A DNA stretch of 64,000 nt from Pseudomonas sp. ICMP22404 (GTDB taxonomy: Bacteria; Pseudomonadota; Gammaproteobacteria; Pseudomonadales; Pseudomonadaceae). The translations under genes were made by a program, and so were the position numbers. The stretch lies in the NCBI RefSeq assembly GCF_006227205.1, contig NZ_VCNG01000014.1:62001-126000 (forward strand). The letters are read 5' to 3'. A model generated the notes under the pieces. It did not search any database. It saw only the letters and a list, made by a program, of their open reading frames with translations, and was not told the origin of the DNA. Below, piece by piece: positions 24,021-33,201 of this stretch. How positions within the stretch are numbered: the stretch's first letter is position 1; every line of letters starts with the position of its first letter.

Positions 24021-25631
24021 TTATTCGGCAGCTGTTGGGGCCAGGAAGGCGGCCTCCAGCAACTGCTGTGTATAGGGGTGTTGCGGCGCAGCGAATATGC
24101 TGCGGGCGTCACCTTGTTCGACCACTTGGCCATGCTTGACCACCATCAATTGGTGGCTCAGCGCTTTGACGACAGCCAGATCATGGCTGATAAACAGGTA
24201 CGTCAGGTTGTACTTGGTTTGCAGCGACCGCAACAGCTCCACCACCTGGCGTTGCACGGTACGGTCCAGGGCCGACGTCGGTTCATCCAGCAGAATCAAC
24301 GCCGGCTTGAGCACCAGGGCCCGGGCAATGGCGATACGCTGCCGTTGCCCTCCGGAAAATTCATGGGGGTAGCGGTTCCGGGTTTCCGGGTCCAGGCCTA
24401 CCTCCTTCAATGCCGCGATTATCGCTTGTTCCTGTTCGGCTTCGGTGCCGATCTTGTGGATCCGCAGGCCTTCACCGACGATCTGTCCCACAGACATCCG
24501 CGGGCTCAGGCTACCAAACGGGTCCTGAAACACCACTTGCATCTCCCGGCGCAGCGGTCGCACCTGCTGCTGCGTCAAGCTGTCCAGCTGCTTGCCTTCA
24601 AAGCGGATCCCGCCCTGGCTGCCGATCAACCTCAGGATCGCCAGCCCCAGAGTGGACTTGCCGGAACCGCTCTCGCCAACGATGCCCAGGGTCTGGCCCT
24701 GGGGCAGGCTGAAGCGAATGCCGTCCACGGCCTTGATGTAGTCCACCGTGCGCTTGAACAGGCCTTTCTTGATCGGGAACCAGACTTTCAGGTCCTCGAC
24801 CTGCAACAACGGCGGGCCCATCACGTTGCTCGCCGGGTTGCCGCTGGGCTCGGCGGCCAGCAGTTCCCGAGTGTACGGATGCTGCGGCGCGCGGAACAAT
24901 TCTGCGCACGATGCCTGTTCGACGATGCAACCGCGCTGCATGACACATACGCGGTGCGCAATTCTTCTGACCAGGTTCAAATCGTGGCTGATCAGCAGCA
25001 GCGACATGCCCAATCGTGCCTGCAGATCCTTGAGCAGATCGAGGATTTTCAGCTGGACGGTGACGTCCAGGGCGGTGGTCGGCTCGTCGGCGATCAGCAG
25101 TTCCGGCTCGTTGGCCAGGGCCATCGCGATCATGACCCGTTGGCGCTGGCCGCCGGACAGTTCGTGGGGCAGGGCCTTGAGGCGCTTGTGCGGCTCGGGG
25201 ATGCCCACCAGTTCCAGCAATTCCAGGGTTCGACGGGTCGCGACCTTGCCGGTCAGGCCCTTGTGGATGCCGAGCACTTCATTGATCTGCTTGCCGATGG
25301 AGTGCAGCGGATTGAGGGACGTCATCGGCTCCTGGAAGATCATCGCGATCCGGTTGCCGCGGATGTGGCGGATGGTTTTTTCCTTCAAACCCAGCATGTT
25401 CTGCCCGGCGTACTGGATGGCGCCGGTGGGATGGTGGGCCAGCGGGTAGGGCAGCAACCGCAGGATCGAGTGGGCGGTCACCGACTTGCCCGAGCCGCTT
25501 TCCCCCACCAGCGCCAGGGTTTCTCCACGCTTGATGTCGAAACTGACGCCTTCGACCACGCGCTGACGGTGTTGCCCGACAACGAATTCCACCGCCAGGT
25601 CGCGGACTTCGATCAGATTGTCCTGGTTCAT
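24021..25631 (-). CDS. nppD: Peptide ABC transporter ATP-binding protein (NppD/YejF-like)
   Basis: A 536-residue ATPase with two fused ABC domains (about 1-260 and 280-530). Each has a Walker A (GESGSGKS), a signature (LSGGQRQR; FSGGQRQR) and a Walker B (LLIADEP; LILLDEP). This double architecture is that of E. coli YejF and P. aeruginosa NppD, which power uptake of microcin C or peptidyl-nucleoside antibiotics and related peptides. The ATG at 25631 comes one base after the stop of the preceding permease gene, with GAAG as ribosome site; the longer frame to 25655 is rejected. Confidence 0.9.
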   Translation of the reverse strand: MNQDNLIEVRDLAVEFVVGQHRQRVVEGVSFDIKRGETLALVGESGSGKSVTAHSILRLLPYPLAHHPTGAIQYAGQNMLGLKEKTIRHIRGNRIAMIFQEPMTSLNPLHSIGKQINEVLGIHKGLTGKVATRRTLELLELVGIPEPHKRLKALPHELSGGQRQRVMIAMALANEPELLIADEPTTALDVTVQLKILDLLKDLQARLGMSLLLISHDLNLVRRIAHRVCVMQRGCIVEQASCAELFRAPQHPYTRELLAAEPSGNPASNVMGPPLLQVEDLKVWFPIKKGLFKRTVDYIKAVDGIRFSLPQGQTLGIVGESGSGKSTLGLAILRLIGSQGGIRFEGKQLDSLTQQQVRPLRREMQVVFQDPFGSLSPRMSVGQIVGEGLRIHKIGTEAEQEQAIIAALKEVGLDPETRNRYPHEFSGGQRQRIAIARALVLKPALILLDEPTSALDRTVQRQVVELLRSLQTKYNLTYLFISHDLAVVKALSHQLMVVKHGQVVEQGDARSIFAAPQHPYTQQLLEAAFLAPTAAE

Positions 25632-25632
25632 T

Positions 25633-26652
25633 TCACTTCCTCGGATCGAAGGCATCGCGAGCGGACTCGCCGATGAACACCAGCAGGCTCAACATGATCG
25701 CCAGTACCGCGAACGCGCTGATGCCCAGCCAGGGCGCCTGGAGGTTGGATTTGCCTTGGGCCACCAGCTCGCCCAGGGACGGCGCGCCGGCCGGCAGGCC
25801 GAAACCGAGGAAGTCCAGGGCGGTGAGGGTGCCGATGGCGCCGGTGAGGATGAACGGCATGAAGGTCATGGTCGAGACCATGGCATTGGGCAGGATATGC
25901 CGGAACATGATCGCGCCGTTCTGCATGCCAAGGGCCCGGGCGGCGCGCACGTATTCGAGGTTGCGCCCGCGCAGGAACTCGGCGCGCACCACGTCCACCA
26001 GGCTCATCCAGGAGAACAGCAACATGATCCCCAGCAGCCACCAGAAATTGGGCTGGACGAAACTGGCCAGGATGATCAGCAGGTAAAGCACCGGCAGACC
26101 GGACCAGATCTCCAGGAACCGCTGGCCGGCCAGGTCGACCCAACCGCCATAGAACCCCTGCAAGGCGCCAGCGATGACGCCGACGATCGAGCTGAGCAGT
26201 GTCAGGGTCAGGGCGAACAGCACCGAAATGCGGAAACCATAGATGACCCGGGCCAGCACATCACGGCCCTGGTCGTCGGTGCCCAGCCAGTTCACCGCGG
26301 AGGGCGGGGCGGGGGCGGGGACCTTCAGGTCGTAGTTGATGCTCTGGTAGCTGAACGGAATCGGTGCCCATAGCACCCAGGCATCCTTGGCCGCCAGCAA
26401 TTCGCGGATGTACGGGCTCTTGTAATTGGCTTCCAGCGGGAATTCGCCGCCGAAGGTGGTTTCCGGGTAGCGCTTGAGGGCCGGGAAGTACCAGCCGCCG
26501 TCGTAATGCACCGCCAGGGGCTTGTCGTTGGCGATCAGTTCGGCGCCCAGGCTGAGCACGAACAGGATCATGAACAGCCACAGCGACCACCAGCCACGCT
26601 TGTTCGCCTTGAACAGTTCGAACCGACGGCGATTGAGAGGGGACAGGTTCAT
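25633..26652 (-). CDS. nppC: Peptide ABC transporter permease (NppC/YejE-like)
   Basis: A 339-residue inner-membrane permease of the DppC/OppC type. It has an N-terminal membrane segment (LWLFMILFVLSLGAELIA, about 23-40), a long periplasmic stretch, then five further segments. The EAA loop contacting the ATPase reads EYVRAARALGMQNGAIMFRHILP, near residue 230. The ATG at 26652 has GGAG seven bases upstream and follows the nppB stop by one base. YejE-type permeases carry this longer N-terminal periplasmic insertion compared with DppC. Confidence 0.9.
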   Translation of the reverse strand: MNLSPLNRRRFELFKANKRGWWSLWLFMILFVLSLGAELIANDKPLAVHYDGGWYFPALKRYPETTFGGEFPLEANYKSPYIRELLAAKDAWVLWAPIPFSYQSINYDLKVPAPAPPSAVNWLGTDDQGRDVLARVIYGFRISVLFALTLTLLSSIVGVIAGALQGFYGGWVDLAGQRFLEIWSGLPVLYLLIILASFVQPNFWWLLGIMLLFSWMSLVDVVRAEFLRGRNLEYVRAARALGMQNGAIMFRHILPNAMVSTMTFMPFILTGAIGTLTALDFLGFGLPAGAPSLGELVAQGKSNLQAPWLGISAFAVLAIMLSLLVFIGESARDAFDPRK

Positions 26653-26653
26653 C

Positions 26654-27727
26654 TCAATGCTCCCGGCTTTCGAAGTCGATGCGTGGATCGACAAAGGTGT
26701 AGGTCAGGTCGCCGATCAGTTTCACCACCAGCCCCAGCAGGGTGAAGATGAACAGGGTGCCGAAGACCACCGGGTAATCGCGGTTGATGGCCGCTTCGAA
26801 ACTCATCAGCCCCAGGCCGTCGAGGGAGAAAATCACCTCCACCAGCAAGGAACCGGTAAAGAAGATACCGATGAACGCCGAAGGGAAGCCGGCGATCACC
26901 AGCAGCATGGCGTTGCGGAACACGTGACCGTAGAGCACCCGGTTGCGGGTCAGGCCCTTGGCCTTGGCGGTGACCACGTACTGCTTGTTGATCTCATCGA
27001 GGAAGCTGTTCTTGGTCAGCAGGGTCATGGTGGCGAAATTGCCGATCACCAGGGCGGTCACTGGCAAGGCCAGGTGCCAGAAATAGTCGAGGATCTTGCC
27101 CCCCCAGCTCAATTGATCGAAATTGTTCGAGGTCAGCCCGCGCAACGGGAACCAGTCGAAATAGCTGCCGCCGGCGAACACCACGATCAGCAGGATGGCA
27201 AACAGAAATGACGGAATTGCATAGCCGATGATGATCGCCGAGCTGGTCCACACGTCAAAATGGCTGCCATGGCGCGTGGCCTTGGCGATCCCCAGGGGGA
27301 TGGACACCAGGTACATGATCAACGTGCTCCACAACCCGAGGGAGATGGACACCGGCATCTTTTCCTTGATCAGGTCGATGACCTTGGCGTCGCGGAAGAA
27401 ACTGTCGCCGAAATCCAGGTGGGCGTAGTTCTTGATCATGATCCACAGGCGTTCGGGCGCCGACTTGTCGAAGCCGTACATGCGCTCGATTTCCTTGACC
27501 AGCGCCGGGTCCAGGCCCTGGGCGCCGCGATAGGAAGAACCGGCCACCGACACTTCCGCGCCGCCACCGGCGATGCGGCTGGTGGCGCCTTCGAAGCCTT
27601 CGAGCTTGGCGATCATCTGCTCCACCGGCCCGCCGGGCGCGGCCTGGATGATGACGAAGTTGATCAGCAGAATGCCGAACAGCGTTGGGATAATCAGCAG
27701 CAGCCGCCTGAAAATATAAGCCAGCAT
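26654..27727 (-). CDS. nppB: Peptide ABC transporter permease (NppB/YejB-like)
   Basis: A 357-residue permease of the DppB/OppB type. The first membrane segment (residues 5-29, RRLLLIIPTLFGILLINFVI) is followed by the large YejB-type periplasmic insertion (about 30-135, GGPVEQMIAKLEGFEGA...) and then five segments. The EAA loop is YVVTAKAKGLTRNRVLYGHVFRNA near residue 250. The ATG at 27727 lies four bases after the stop of the upstream binding-protein gene. It pairs with NppC to form the channel. Confidence 0.9.
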   Translation of the reverse strand: MLAYIFRRLLLIIPTLFGILLINFVIIQAAPGGPVEQMIAKLEGFEGATSRIAGGGAEVSVAGSSYRGAQGLDPALVKEIERMYGFDKSAPERLWIMIKNYAHLDFGDSFFRDAKVIDLIKEKMPVSISLGLWSTLIMYLVSIPLGIAKATRHGSHFDVWTSSAIIIGYAIPSFLFAILLIVVFAGGSYFDWFPLRGLTSNNFDQLSWGGKILDYFWHLALPVTALVIGNFATMTLLTKNSFLDEINKQYVVTAKAKGLTRNRVLYGHVFRNAMLLVIAGFPSAFIGIFFTGSLLVEVIFSLDGLGLMSFEAAINRDYPVVFGTLFIFTLLGLVVKLIGDLTYTFVDPRIDFESREH

Positions 27728-27731
27728 CGGG

Positions 27732-29585
27732 TTACTCCACGCTCGCCGGGGCAGCGTTGTTCTGTTGTTCGATCACTTGCTTTACTTCATCGGCAGGCTT
27801 GGTGTCCGGCTTGACCCACCAGGTGGTCGTGCCGATGTCATAGGTCGGCGTGACTTTCGGGTGGCCGATGTGATTCCAGTAGGCTACGCGCCAGGTTTTG
27901 ATGTGCCAGTTGGGAATCACGTAGTAACCCCATTGCAGCACGCGATCCAGGGCCCGGGCGTGGGCGACCAGGCTCTTGCGCGAATCGGCGTTGATCAGTT
28001 GCTCCACCAACTGGTCGACGGCCGGATCCTTCAAGCCCATGGTGTTGCGGCTGCCGGGCTTGTCGGCAGCGGCCGACATCCAGAACTCGCGCTGTTCGTT
28101 ACCCGGCGAGCTGGACTGCGGGAAGCTGCCCACCACCAGGTCGAAATCCCGGGAGCGCACGCGGTTGATGTACTGGGACACATCGACTCGGCGGATCACC
28201 AGCTCGATGCCCAGGTCGCTCAGGTTGCGCTTGAACGGCAGCAGTATCCGTTCGAACTCGGTCTGGGCCAGCAGGAACTCCAGCACCACCGGTTTGCCCT
28301 GGGCATCGACCATCTTGTCGTCGACGATGCGCCAGCCGGCTTCCTGCAACAATTGATAGGCCTGGCGCTGGTGGTCGCGGATCATGCCGCTGCCATCGCA
28401 TATCGAGGGCTGGAACGCTTCGGTGAAGACCTGTTCGGGAATCTTGCCGCGCAGGGGTTCGAGGATCTTCAGTTCGTCCTCGCCGGGCAGGCCGGTGGCA
28501 GCCATTTCCGAGTTTTCGAAATAGCTGCGGGTGCGGGCATAGGCACCGTTGAACAGCTGTTTATTGGTCCATTCGAAGTCCAGCAGCAGGCTCAGGGCCT
28601 TGCGCACCCGCACGTCCTGGAACACCGGGCGGCGGAGGTTGTAGACAAAACCCTGCATGCCGGTGGGGTTGCCGTTGGGAATCTGCTCCTTGATCAGCCG
28701 CCCTTCGGTGACGGCCGGGATGTTGTAGGCGTTGGCCCAGTTCTTGGCGGTCATTTCCAGCCAGAAATCGAACTGCCCGGCTTTCAGGGCCTCGACCGCG
28801 ACGGTATTGTCGCGGTAGTAGTCGGTGGTCAGCACATCGAAATTGTAGAAGCCGCTATTGACCGGCAGGTCCTTGCCCCAATAGTCCTTGACCCGTTCAT
28901 AGCGGACCGAGCGCCCGGCTTTCACCTCGGTGACCCGGTAGGGACCGCTGCCCAGGGGGATCTCCAGGTTGCCCTTGTTGAAGTCGCGATCCGCCCACCA
29001 ATGCTTGGGCAAAACCGGCAGTTGGCCGAGGATCAGCGGCAGCTCACGGTTATTCGTGTGCTTGAACTTGAACAGCACCTTGAGCGGGTCTTCGGCGATG
29101 ACTTCGGCGACGTCGTTGTAATAGCCGCGGAACATCGGCGCGCCGTCCTTGGTCAGGGTCTGGAAGCTGAAGACCACGTCCTCGGCGCGTACCGGATGGC
29201 CGTCGTTGAAATGGGCTTCGGGGCGCAGGTAGAAGCGCACCCAGGCATTGTCCGGGGCTTTCTCGATCTTTTCGGCGATCAGGCCGTACTCGGTGAAGGG
29301 TTCGTCGAGGCCTTGCTTGGCCAGGGTGTCGTAGATCAGGCCGATGTCATCCGCCGGCACGCCTTTGCTGATGAACGGGTTGAGGCTGTCGAACCCGCCA
29401 AAGCCACCCTGGCGGAATATCCCGCCCTTGGGCGCGTCCGGGTTCACATAGTCGAAATGCTTGAAGTCGGCCGGGTATTTCGGCGGCTCGTTGTACAAGG
29501 TCACGGCGTGCTGCGGCGCGGCACAGGCCAGCCCGGCGAAAAGCAGGCCGCCGGCCTGCAGGAGCAGGGCGCGTAAAGGCTTCAT
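27732..29585 (-). CDS. nppA2: Periplasmic peptide-binding protein (NppA2/YejA-like)
   Basis: A 617-residue solute-binding protein of the SBP_bac_5 family with a signal peptide (MKPLRALLLQAGGLLFAGLACA, cleavage near residue 22). The domain start (YVNPDAPKGGIFRQGGFGGFDSLNPF) and the PLGSGPYRV motif near 215 are typical of YejA. It delivers peptides to NppBC. It resembles the adjacent NppA1 along its whole length, so the two look like an old duplication. The ATG at 29585 overlaps the nppA1 stop (ATGA) and has GGAGAAA upstream. The C-terminus has a short charged Gln/Asn/Ala tail absent from NppA1. Confidence 0.9.
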   Translation of the reverse strand: MKPLRALLLQAGGLLFAGLACAAPQHAVTLYNEPPKYPADFKHFDYVNPDAPKGGIFRQGGFGGFDSLNPFISKGVPADDIGLIYDTLAKQGLDEPFTEYGLIAEKIEKAPDNAWVRFYLRPEAHFNDGHPVRAEDVVFSFQTLTKDGAPMFRGYYNDVAEVIAEDPLKVLFKFKHTNNRELPLILGQLPVLPKHWWADRDFNKGNLEIPLGSGPYRVTEVKAGRSVRYERVKDYWGKDLPVNSGFYNFDVLTTDYYRDNTVAVEALKAGQFDFWLEMTAKNWANAYNIPAVTEGRLIKEQIPNGNPTGMQGFVYNLRRPVFQDVRVRKALSLLLDFEWTNKQLFNGAYARTRSYFENSEMAATGLPGEDELKILEPLRGKIPEQVFTEAFQPSICDGSGMIRDHQRQAYQLLQEAGWRIVDDKMVDAQGKPVVLEFLLAQTEFERILLPFKRNLSDLGIELVIRRVDVSQYINRVRSRDFDLVVGSFPQSSSPGNEQREFWMSAAADKPGSRNTMGLKDPAVDQLVEQLINADSRKSLVAHARALDRVLQWGYYVIPNWHIKTWRVAYWNHIGHPKVTPTYDIGTTTWWVKPDTKPADEVKQVIEQQNNAAPASVE

Positions 29586-31414
29586 TGATCTTTCTCCGAA
29601 GATTTCAGCCACCACGCGCTCAGACCCAGGGTGTAGGGCGGCGTGGTGACAAAGGCGAACCGGTTACGGTAGGCCAGGCGATGATAATTCAGATACCAGT
29701 TGGGAATGCAGTAGTGTTGCCACAACAGCACACGGTCGAGGGCTTTGCCGGCGGCGACCTGTTCGTCGCGGGTCTGGGCGGCGAGCAGCTTTTCCAGCAG
29801 GTGGTCGACCACGGGGTTGGCGATCCCTGCGTAGTTCTTGCTGCCCTTGACCCCGACCTGGCTGGAGTGGAAGTACTGCCACTGCTCCAGACCCGGGCTG
29901 AGCGTCTGGTTCAGGGTCAGCAGGACCATGTCGAAGTCGAATTGGTCCAGGCGCTGTTTGTACTGGGCACGATCCACCGTGCGCAGGCGGGCCTGGATGC
30001 CGATGCTGGTGAGGTTCTCGATGTAGGGCTGCAGGATGCGCTCCAGGTTCGGGTTCACCAGCAGGATCTCGAAGCTCAGGGGCTTGCTGTCGGCGTTCAA
30101 CAGGCGCTGGCCGTTGAGGGTCCATCCGGCCTCCTTCAGCAAGCCGAGGGCCCTGCGCAGGGTTTCCCGGGGAATGCCGCGGCCGTCGGTATGGGGCAGG
30201 CTGAAGGGCTCGGTGAACAGCCGCGGCGGCAATTGTTCACGGTACGGCTTGAGCAACAGCCATTCGTGCCCCACCGGCAGGCCGCTGGCGGAGAATTCGC
30301 TGTTGGGGTAGTAACTGAGGGTGCGCTTGTAGGCGTTGCTGAACAGCGTGCGGTTGGTCCATTCGAAGTCGAACATCAACCCCAGGGCTTCACGCACCTT
30401 GACCTCGGCAAACGTGCTGCGCCGGGTGTTCATGAACAGACCCTGGGTCTGGGTCGGGATCTGGTGGGGAATCTGCGCCTTGATCACATCGCCGCGGTTG
30501 ACCGCCGGAAAGTCGTAGCCGTTGGCCCAGTTCTTGGCCTGGTGCTCGATGTAGATGTCGAACTCGCCTGCCTTGAAGGCTTCGAAGGCCACGTCGCTAT
30601 CGCGGTAGAACTCCACCTCCATCCGGTCGAAGTTGTACTTGCCGCGATTGACCGGCAGGTCATTGCCCCAGTAATCCTTGACCCGCTCGAACACCAGTTG
30701 GCGCCCAGGCTGCACCTTGGTGATGCGGTAGGGGCCGCTGCCCAGGGGCGGCTCGAACGTGGTGGCCTTGAAGTCGCGGTTCTCCCAGTAATGCTGGGGT
30801 AGCACCGGTAGCTCGCCCAGGCGCAGGATCAACAAGGGATTGCCTGCGCGCTTGAAGACAAAACGGATTTTCAGCGGATTTAGGATATCGACCCGCAGCA
30901 CTTCCTGCAGGCTGGTGCGGTATTGCGGGTGGCCCTCCTTGAGCAGCGTCCGGTAGGAGAACGCCACATCATAGGCGGTGATCGGCACGCCATCGTGAAA
31001 CCGCGCCTCGGGCCGCAGGTTGAAGACCACCCAGCTACGGTTTTCGTTGTATTCCACACTCTGGGCGATCAGCCCATAGCTCGACGTGGGCTCATCGCCG
31101 GAGGGCGCGTACTGGCCCGTGCCGACCATCAGCGGCTCGTTCAGCTCGTTGATGCCGTATTGCAGGAAATTGGGCGTGGAGACCGGACTGCTGCCCTTGA
31201 AGGTGTAGGGGTTGAGCGTATCGAAGGTGCCGAACGCCATGACCCGCAAGGTACCGCCCTTGGGCGCTTGTGGATTGACCCAGTCGAAGTGGGTGAATCT
31301 GGCCGGGTACTTGAGCGTGCCGAATTGTGCGTAGCCATGGCTTTCGCTGATGGTTGCGCTGGCGGGGAAGCTCAGGGCCAGGCTGATCAGGAGCAGGAGG
31401 AGGGGACGTATCAA
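29582..31414 (-). CDS. nppA1: Periplasmic peptide-binding protein (NppA1/YejA-like), TTG start
   Basis: A 610-residue solute-binding protein and first gene of the transporter operon. The signal peptide is clear (MIRPLLLLLISLALSFPASA, cleavage after ASA at 20), then DWVNPQAPKGGTLRVM and PLGSGPYRI as in NppA2. No ATG or GTG gives a full signal peptide; the best start is TTG at 31414, with only a weak ribosome site, so translation may be low or controlled. It is coupled to nppA2 by a 4-base overlap. In P. aeruginosa the two-receptor npp operon mediates pacidamycin uptake (from memory); the natural peptide substrate is unknown. Confidence 0.87.
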   Translation of the reverse strand: MIRPLLLLLISLALSFPASATISESHGYAQFGTLKYPARFTHFDWVNPQAPKGGTLRVMAFGTFDTLNPYTFKGSSPVSTPNFLQYGINELNEPLMVGTGQYAPSGDEPTSSYGLIAQSVEYNENRSWVVFNLRPEARFHDGVPITAYDVAFSYRTLLKEGHPQYRTSLQEVLRVDILNPLKIRFVFKRAGNPLLILRLGELPVLPQHYWENRDFKATTFEPPLGSGPYRITKVQPGRQLVFERVKDYWGNDLPVNRGKYNFDRMEVEFYRDSDVAFEAFKAGEFDIYIEHQAKNWANGYDFPAVNRGDVIKAQIPHQIPTQTQGLFMNTRRSTFAEVKVREALGLMFDFEWTNRTLFSNAYKRTLSYYPNSEFSASGLPVGHEWLLLKPYREQLPPRLFTEPFSLPHTDGRGIPRETLRRALGLLKEAGWTLNGQRLLNADSKPLSFEILLVNPNLERILQPYIENLTSIGIQARLRTVDRAQYKQRLDQFDFDMVLLTLNQTLSPGLEQWQYFHSSQVGVKGSKNYAGIANPVVDHLLEKLLAAQTRDEQVAAGKALDRVLLWQHYCIPNWYLNYHRLAYRNRFAFVTTPPYTLGLSAWWLKSSEKDQ

Positions 31415-31523
31415 GTCTGGTATCCGATCCAGGCGGCTATGGCTTTTATGGCCTGTACAGTAACAGCTTGTATCGGCAGGAAAAAGGCGGCCTGGGGTGA
31501 ATGCCGGTCAGTTAAGCGGCAAA

Positions 31524-31616
31524 CCTGTGGGAGCGAAGCTTGCTCGCGATAGCGGGGCAGTCGACAACTGTGTCGGCTGGTGCACTGCTATCGCGAGCAA
31601 GCTTTGCTCCCACAGG
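31524..31616. repeat. REP-like inverted pair, family A (GAAGCTTGC variant)
   Basis: Arms 31524-31555 and 31584-31616 share GTGGGAGCGAAGCTTGCTCG and its inverse. They lie between mltD and the npp operon, which are in the same orientation. No promoter for nppA1 was convincingly seen in the remaining bases 31415-31523. Confidence 0.85.
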
Positions 31617-31650
31617 GCTTTGCTTCACAGGTCTGTGGGGTTCCCACAGG

Positions 31651-33102
31651 TCAGTGCGGGGAATAGACCGTCAGCATCTGCCCAGGCTTGAGGGCCTTGC
31701 CCATGCGTGGGTTCCAGCGCTTGAGGTGTTGCATTTCGACATTGAAGCGCTTGGCTACCACGTACAGCGAGTCGCCCTGCTGGACCTTGTACTGGGTCTG
31801 CTGCTTCTTCTGGTCCTTGCTGTTGGCGGCTACCACGGTGTTGACGCGCTTGCCGGTGGCCTTGGTCGCCTTGGCATCCTGCATCACCAGGGTCTGGCCA
31901 ACCTTGAGCTTGTTGCCGCTGAGCTTGTTCCAGCGTTGCAGGTCCTTGGTCTGGACGTTGTTGGCCTTGGCGATCTGGGCCAGGTTGTCACCGCGCTTGA
32001 CCCGGTAGCTGCGCCTGACTCCCCCCACTTCGCTGTCATCGGCGGTTTCGAAAACCGGTTTGAGCGAGCGCTGGCTGATCAGTTCTTCCGGGCGCATGGT
32101 CGACAGGCTGGCGGTCAGCAACTGGGCCTTGGAGGTGGGCACCAGAAGGTGCTGCGGGCCATCGATGGTGGTGCGCTGCTTGAAGGCCGGGTTGAGCTGG
32201 AACAGCTCGTCTTCGTCGATGTTGGCCACCGCCGCGACCTTGGACAGGTCCATGCGCTGGTTGATCTCGACGACCTGGAAATAGGGCTCGTTGGCGATCG
32301 GGTTGAGGTTCACGCCATAGGCATCGGGGGCGAGCACCACCTGGGACAGCGCCAGCAACTTGGGCACATAGGCCTGGGTCTCGGCGGGCAGCGGCAGGTT
32401 CCAGTAGTCGGTGGGCAGGCCGAGTTTTTCGTTGCGTTCGATGGCGCGGCTGACCGTGCCTTCGCCGGCGTTGTAGGCGGCCAGCGCCAGCAGCCAGTCA
32501 CCGTTGAACATGTCGTGCAGGCGCGTCAGGTAATCCATGGCCGCCGTGGTGGAGGCGGTGATGTCGCGGCGGCCATCATAGAAGCGGGTCTGGCGCAGGT
32601 TGAAGTAACGCCCCGTGGACGGGATGAACTGCCACAGGCCCACGGCATTGGCCCGGGAATAGGCCATGGGGTTGTAGGCGCTTTCGATCACCGGCAGCAG
32701 CGCCAGCTCCAGCGGCATGTTGCGTTCTTCGAGGCGTTCGACGATGTAGTGCATGTACAGGCTGCCGCGTTCACCGGCACCTTCGAGGAACGACGGGTTG
32801 CTGGCGAACCAAAGGCGCTGTTGCTCGATACGCGGGTTGACCCCAGCGGTCTCCTGCAACTGGAAGCCCTGGCGCATGCGTTCCCAGATGTCCTGGGGAA
32901 CCTGGGGGCTGGGCTTCTCGCTGAGCCAGACCGGCTTCTGCTTGGCGCGGGCCGCCATGTTCTTCGGCTTGGCTGTGTCGTTCTGGGGCATCTGGCCCGT
33001 GCTCTGGCAGCCCGCCAGGATGGCGGACACAGCCACCGCGATGGCTTGAGCCAGGCGGGTCAATGTAGCTGACGGGACGGACCTACGTATGGATGACGAC
33101 AT
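31651..33102 (-). CDS. mltD: Membrane-bound lytic murein transglycosylase D
   Basis: A 483-residue lipoprotein that cleaves peptidoglycan glycan strands to form 1,6-anhydromuramyl ends. The lipobox LAGC lies near residue 32 after a hydrophobic signal. The SLT domain (about 110-240) has the catalytic Glu in LLPVIESAYNP and the AVGLWQFIPSTG and ALAAYNAGEGTV motifs. Two LysM domains follow near 345-390 (YRVKRGDNLAQIA) and 425-470 (YKVQQGDSLYVVA). The ATG at 33102 is preferred; a TTG at 33126 would add eight residues before the signal. The neighbouring gloB gene upstream is also adjacent in P. aeruginosa. Confidence 0.93.
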   Translation of the reverse strand: MSSSIRRSVPSATLTRLAQAIAVAVSAILAGCQSTGQMPQNDTAKPKNMAARAKQKPVWLSEKPSPQVPQDIWERMRQGFQLQETAGVNPRIEQQRLWFASNPSFLEGAGERGSLYMHYIVERLEERNMPLELALLPVIESAYNPMAYSRANAVGLWQFIPSTGRYFNLRQTRFYDGRRDITASTTAAMDYLTRLHDMFNGDWLLALAAYNAGEGTVSRAIERNEKLGLPTDYWNLPLPAETQAYVPKLLALSQVVLAPDAYGVNLNPIANEPYFQVVEINQRMDLSKVAAVANIDEDELFQLNPAFKQRTTIDGPQHLLVPTSKAQLLTASLSTMRPEELISQRSLKPVFETADDSEVGGVRRSYRVKRGDNLAQIAKANNVQTKDLQRWNKLSGNKLKVGQTLVMQDAKATKATGKRVNTVVAANSKDQKKQQTQYKVQQGDSLYVVAKRFNVEMQHLKRWNPRMGKALKPGQMLTVYSPH

Positions 33103-33201
33103 TGGCTGGAAGTAAGTTCCGGGCAAAAATGTCGGCCGATTCTAGAAAGCGCACCCCAACAGGTCAACCATTCAGAATTTTTGTATCAGTCGATGGGGGC
33201 C

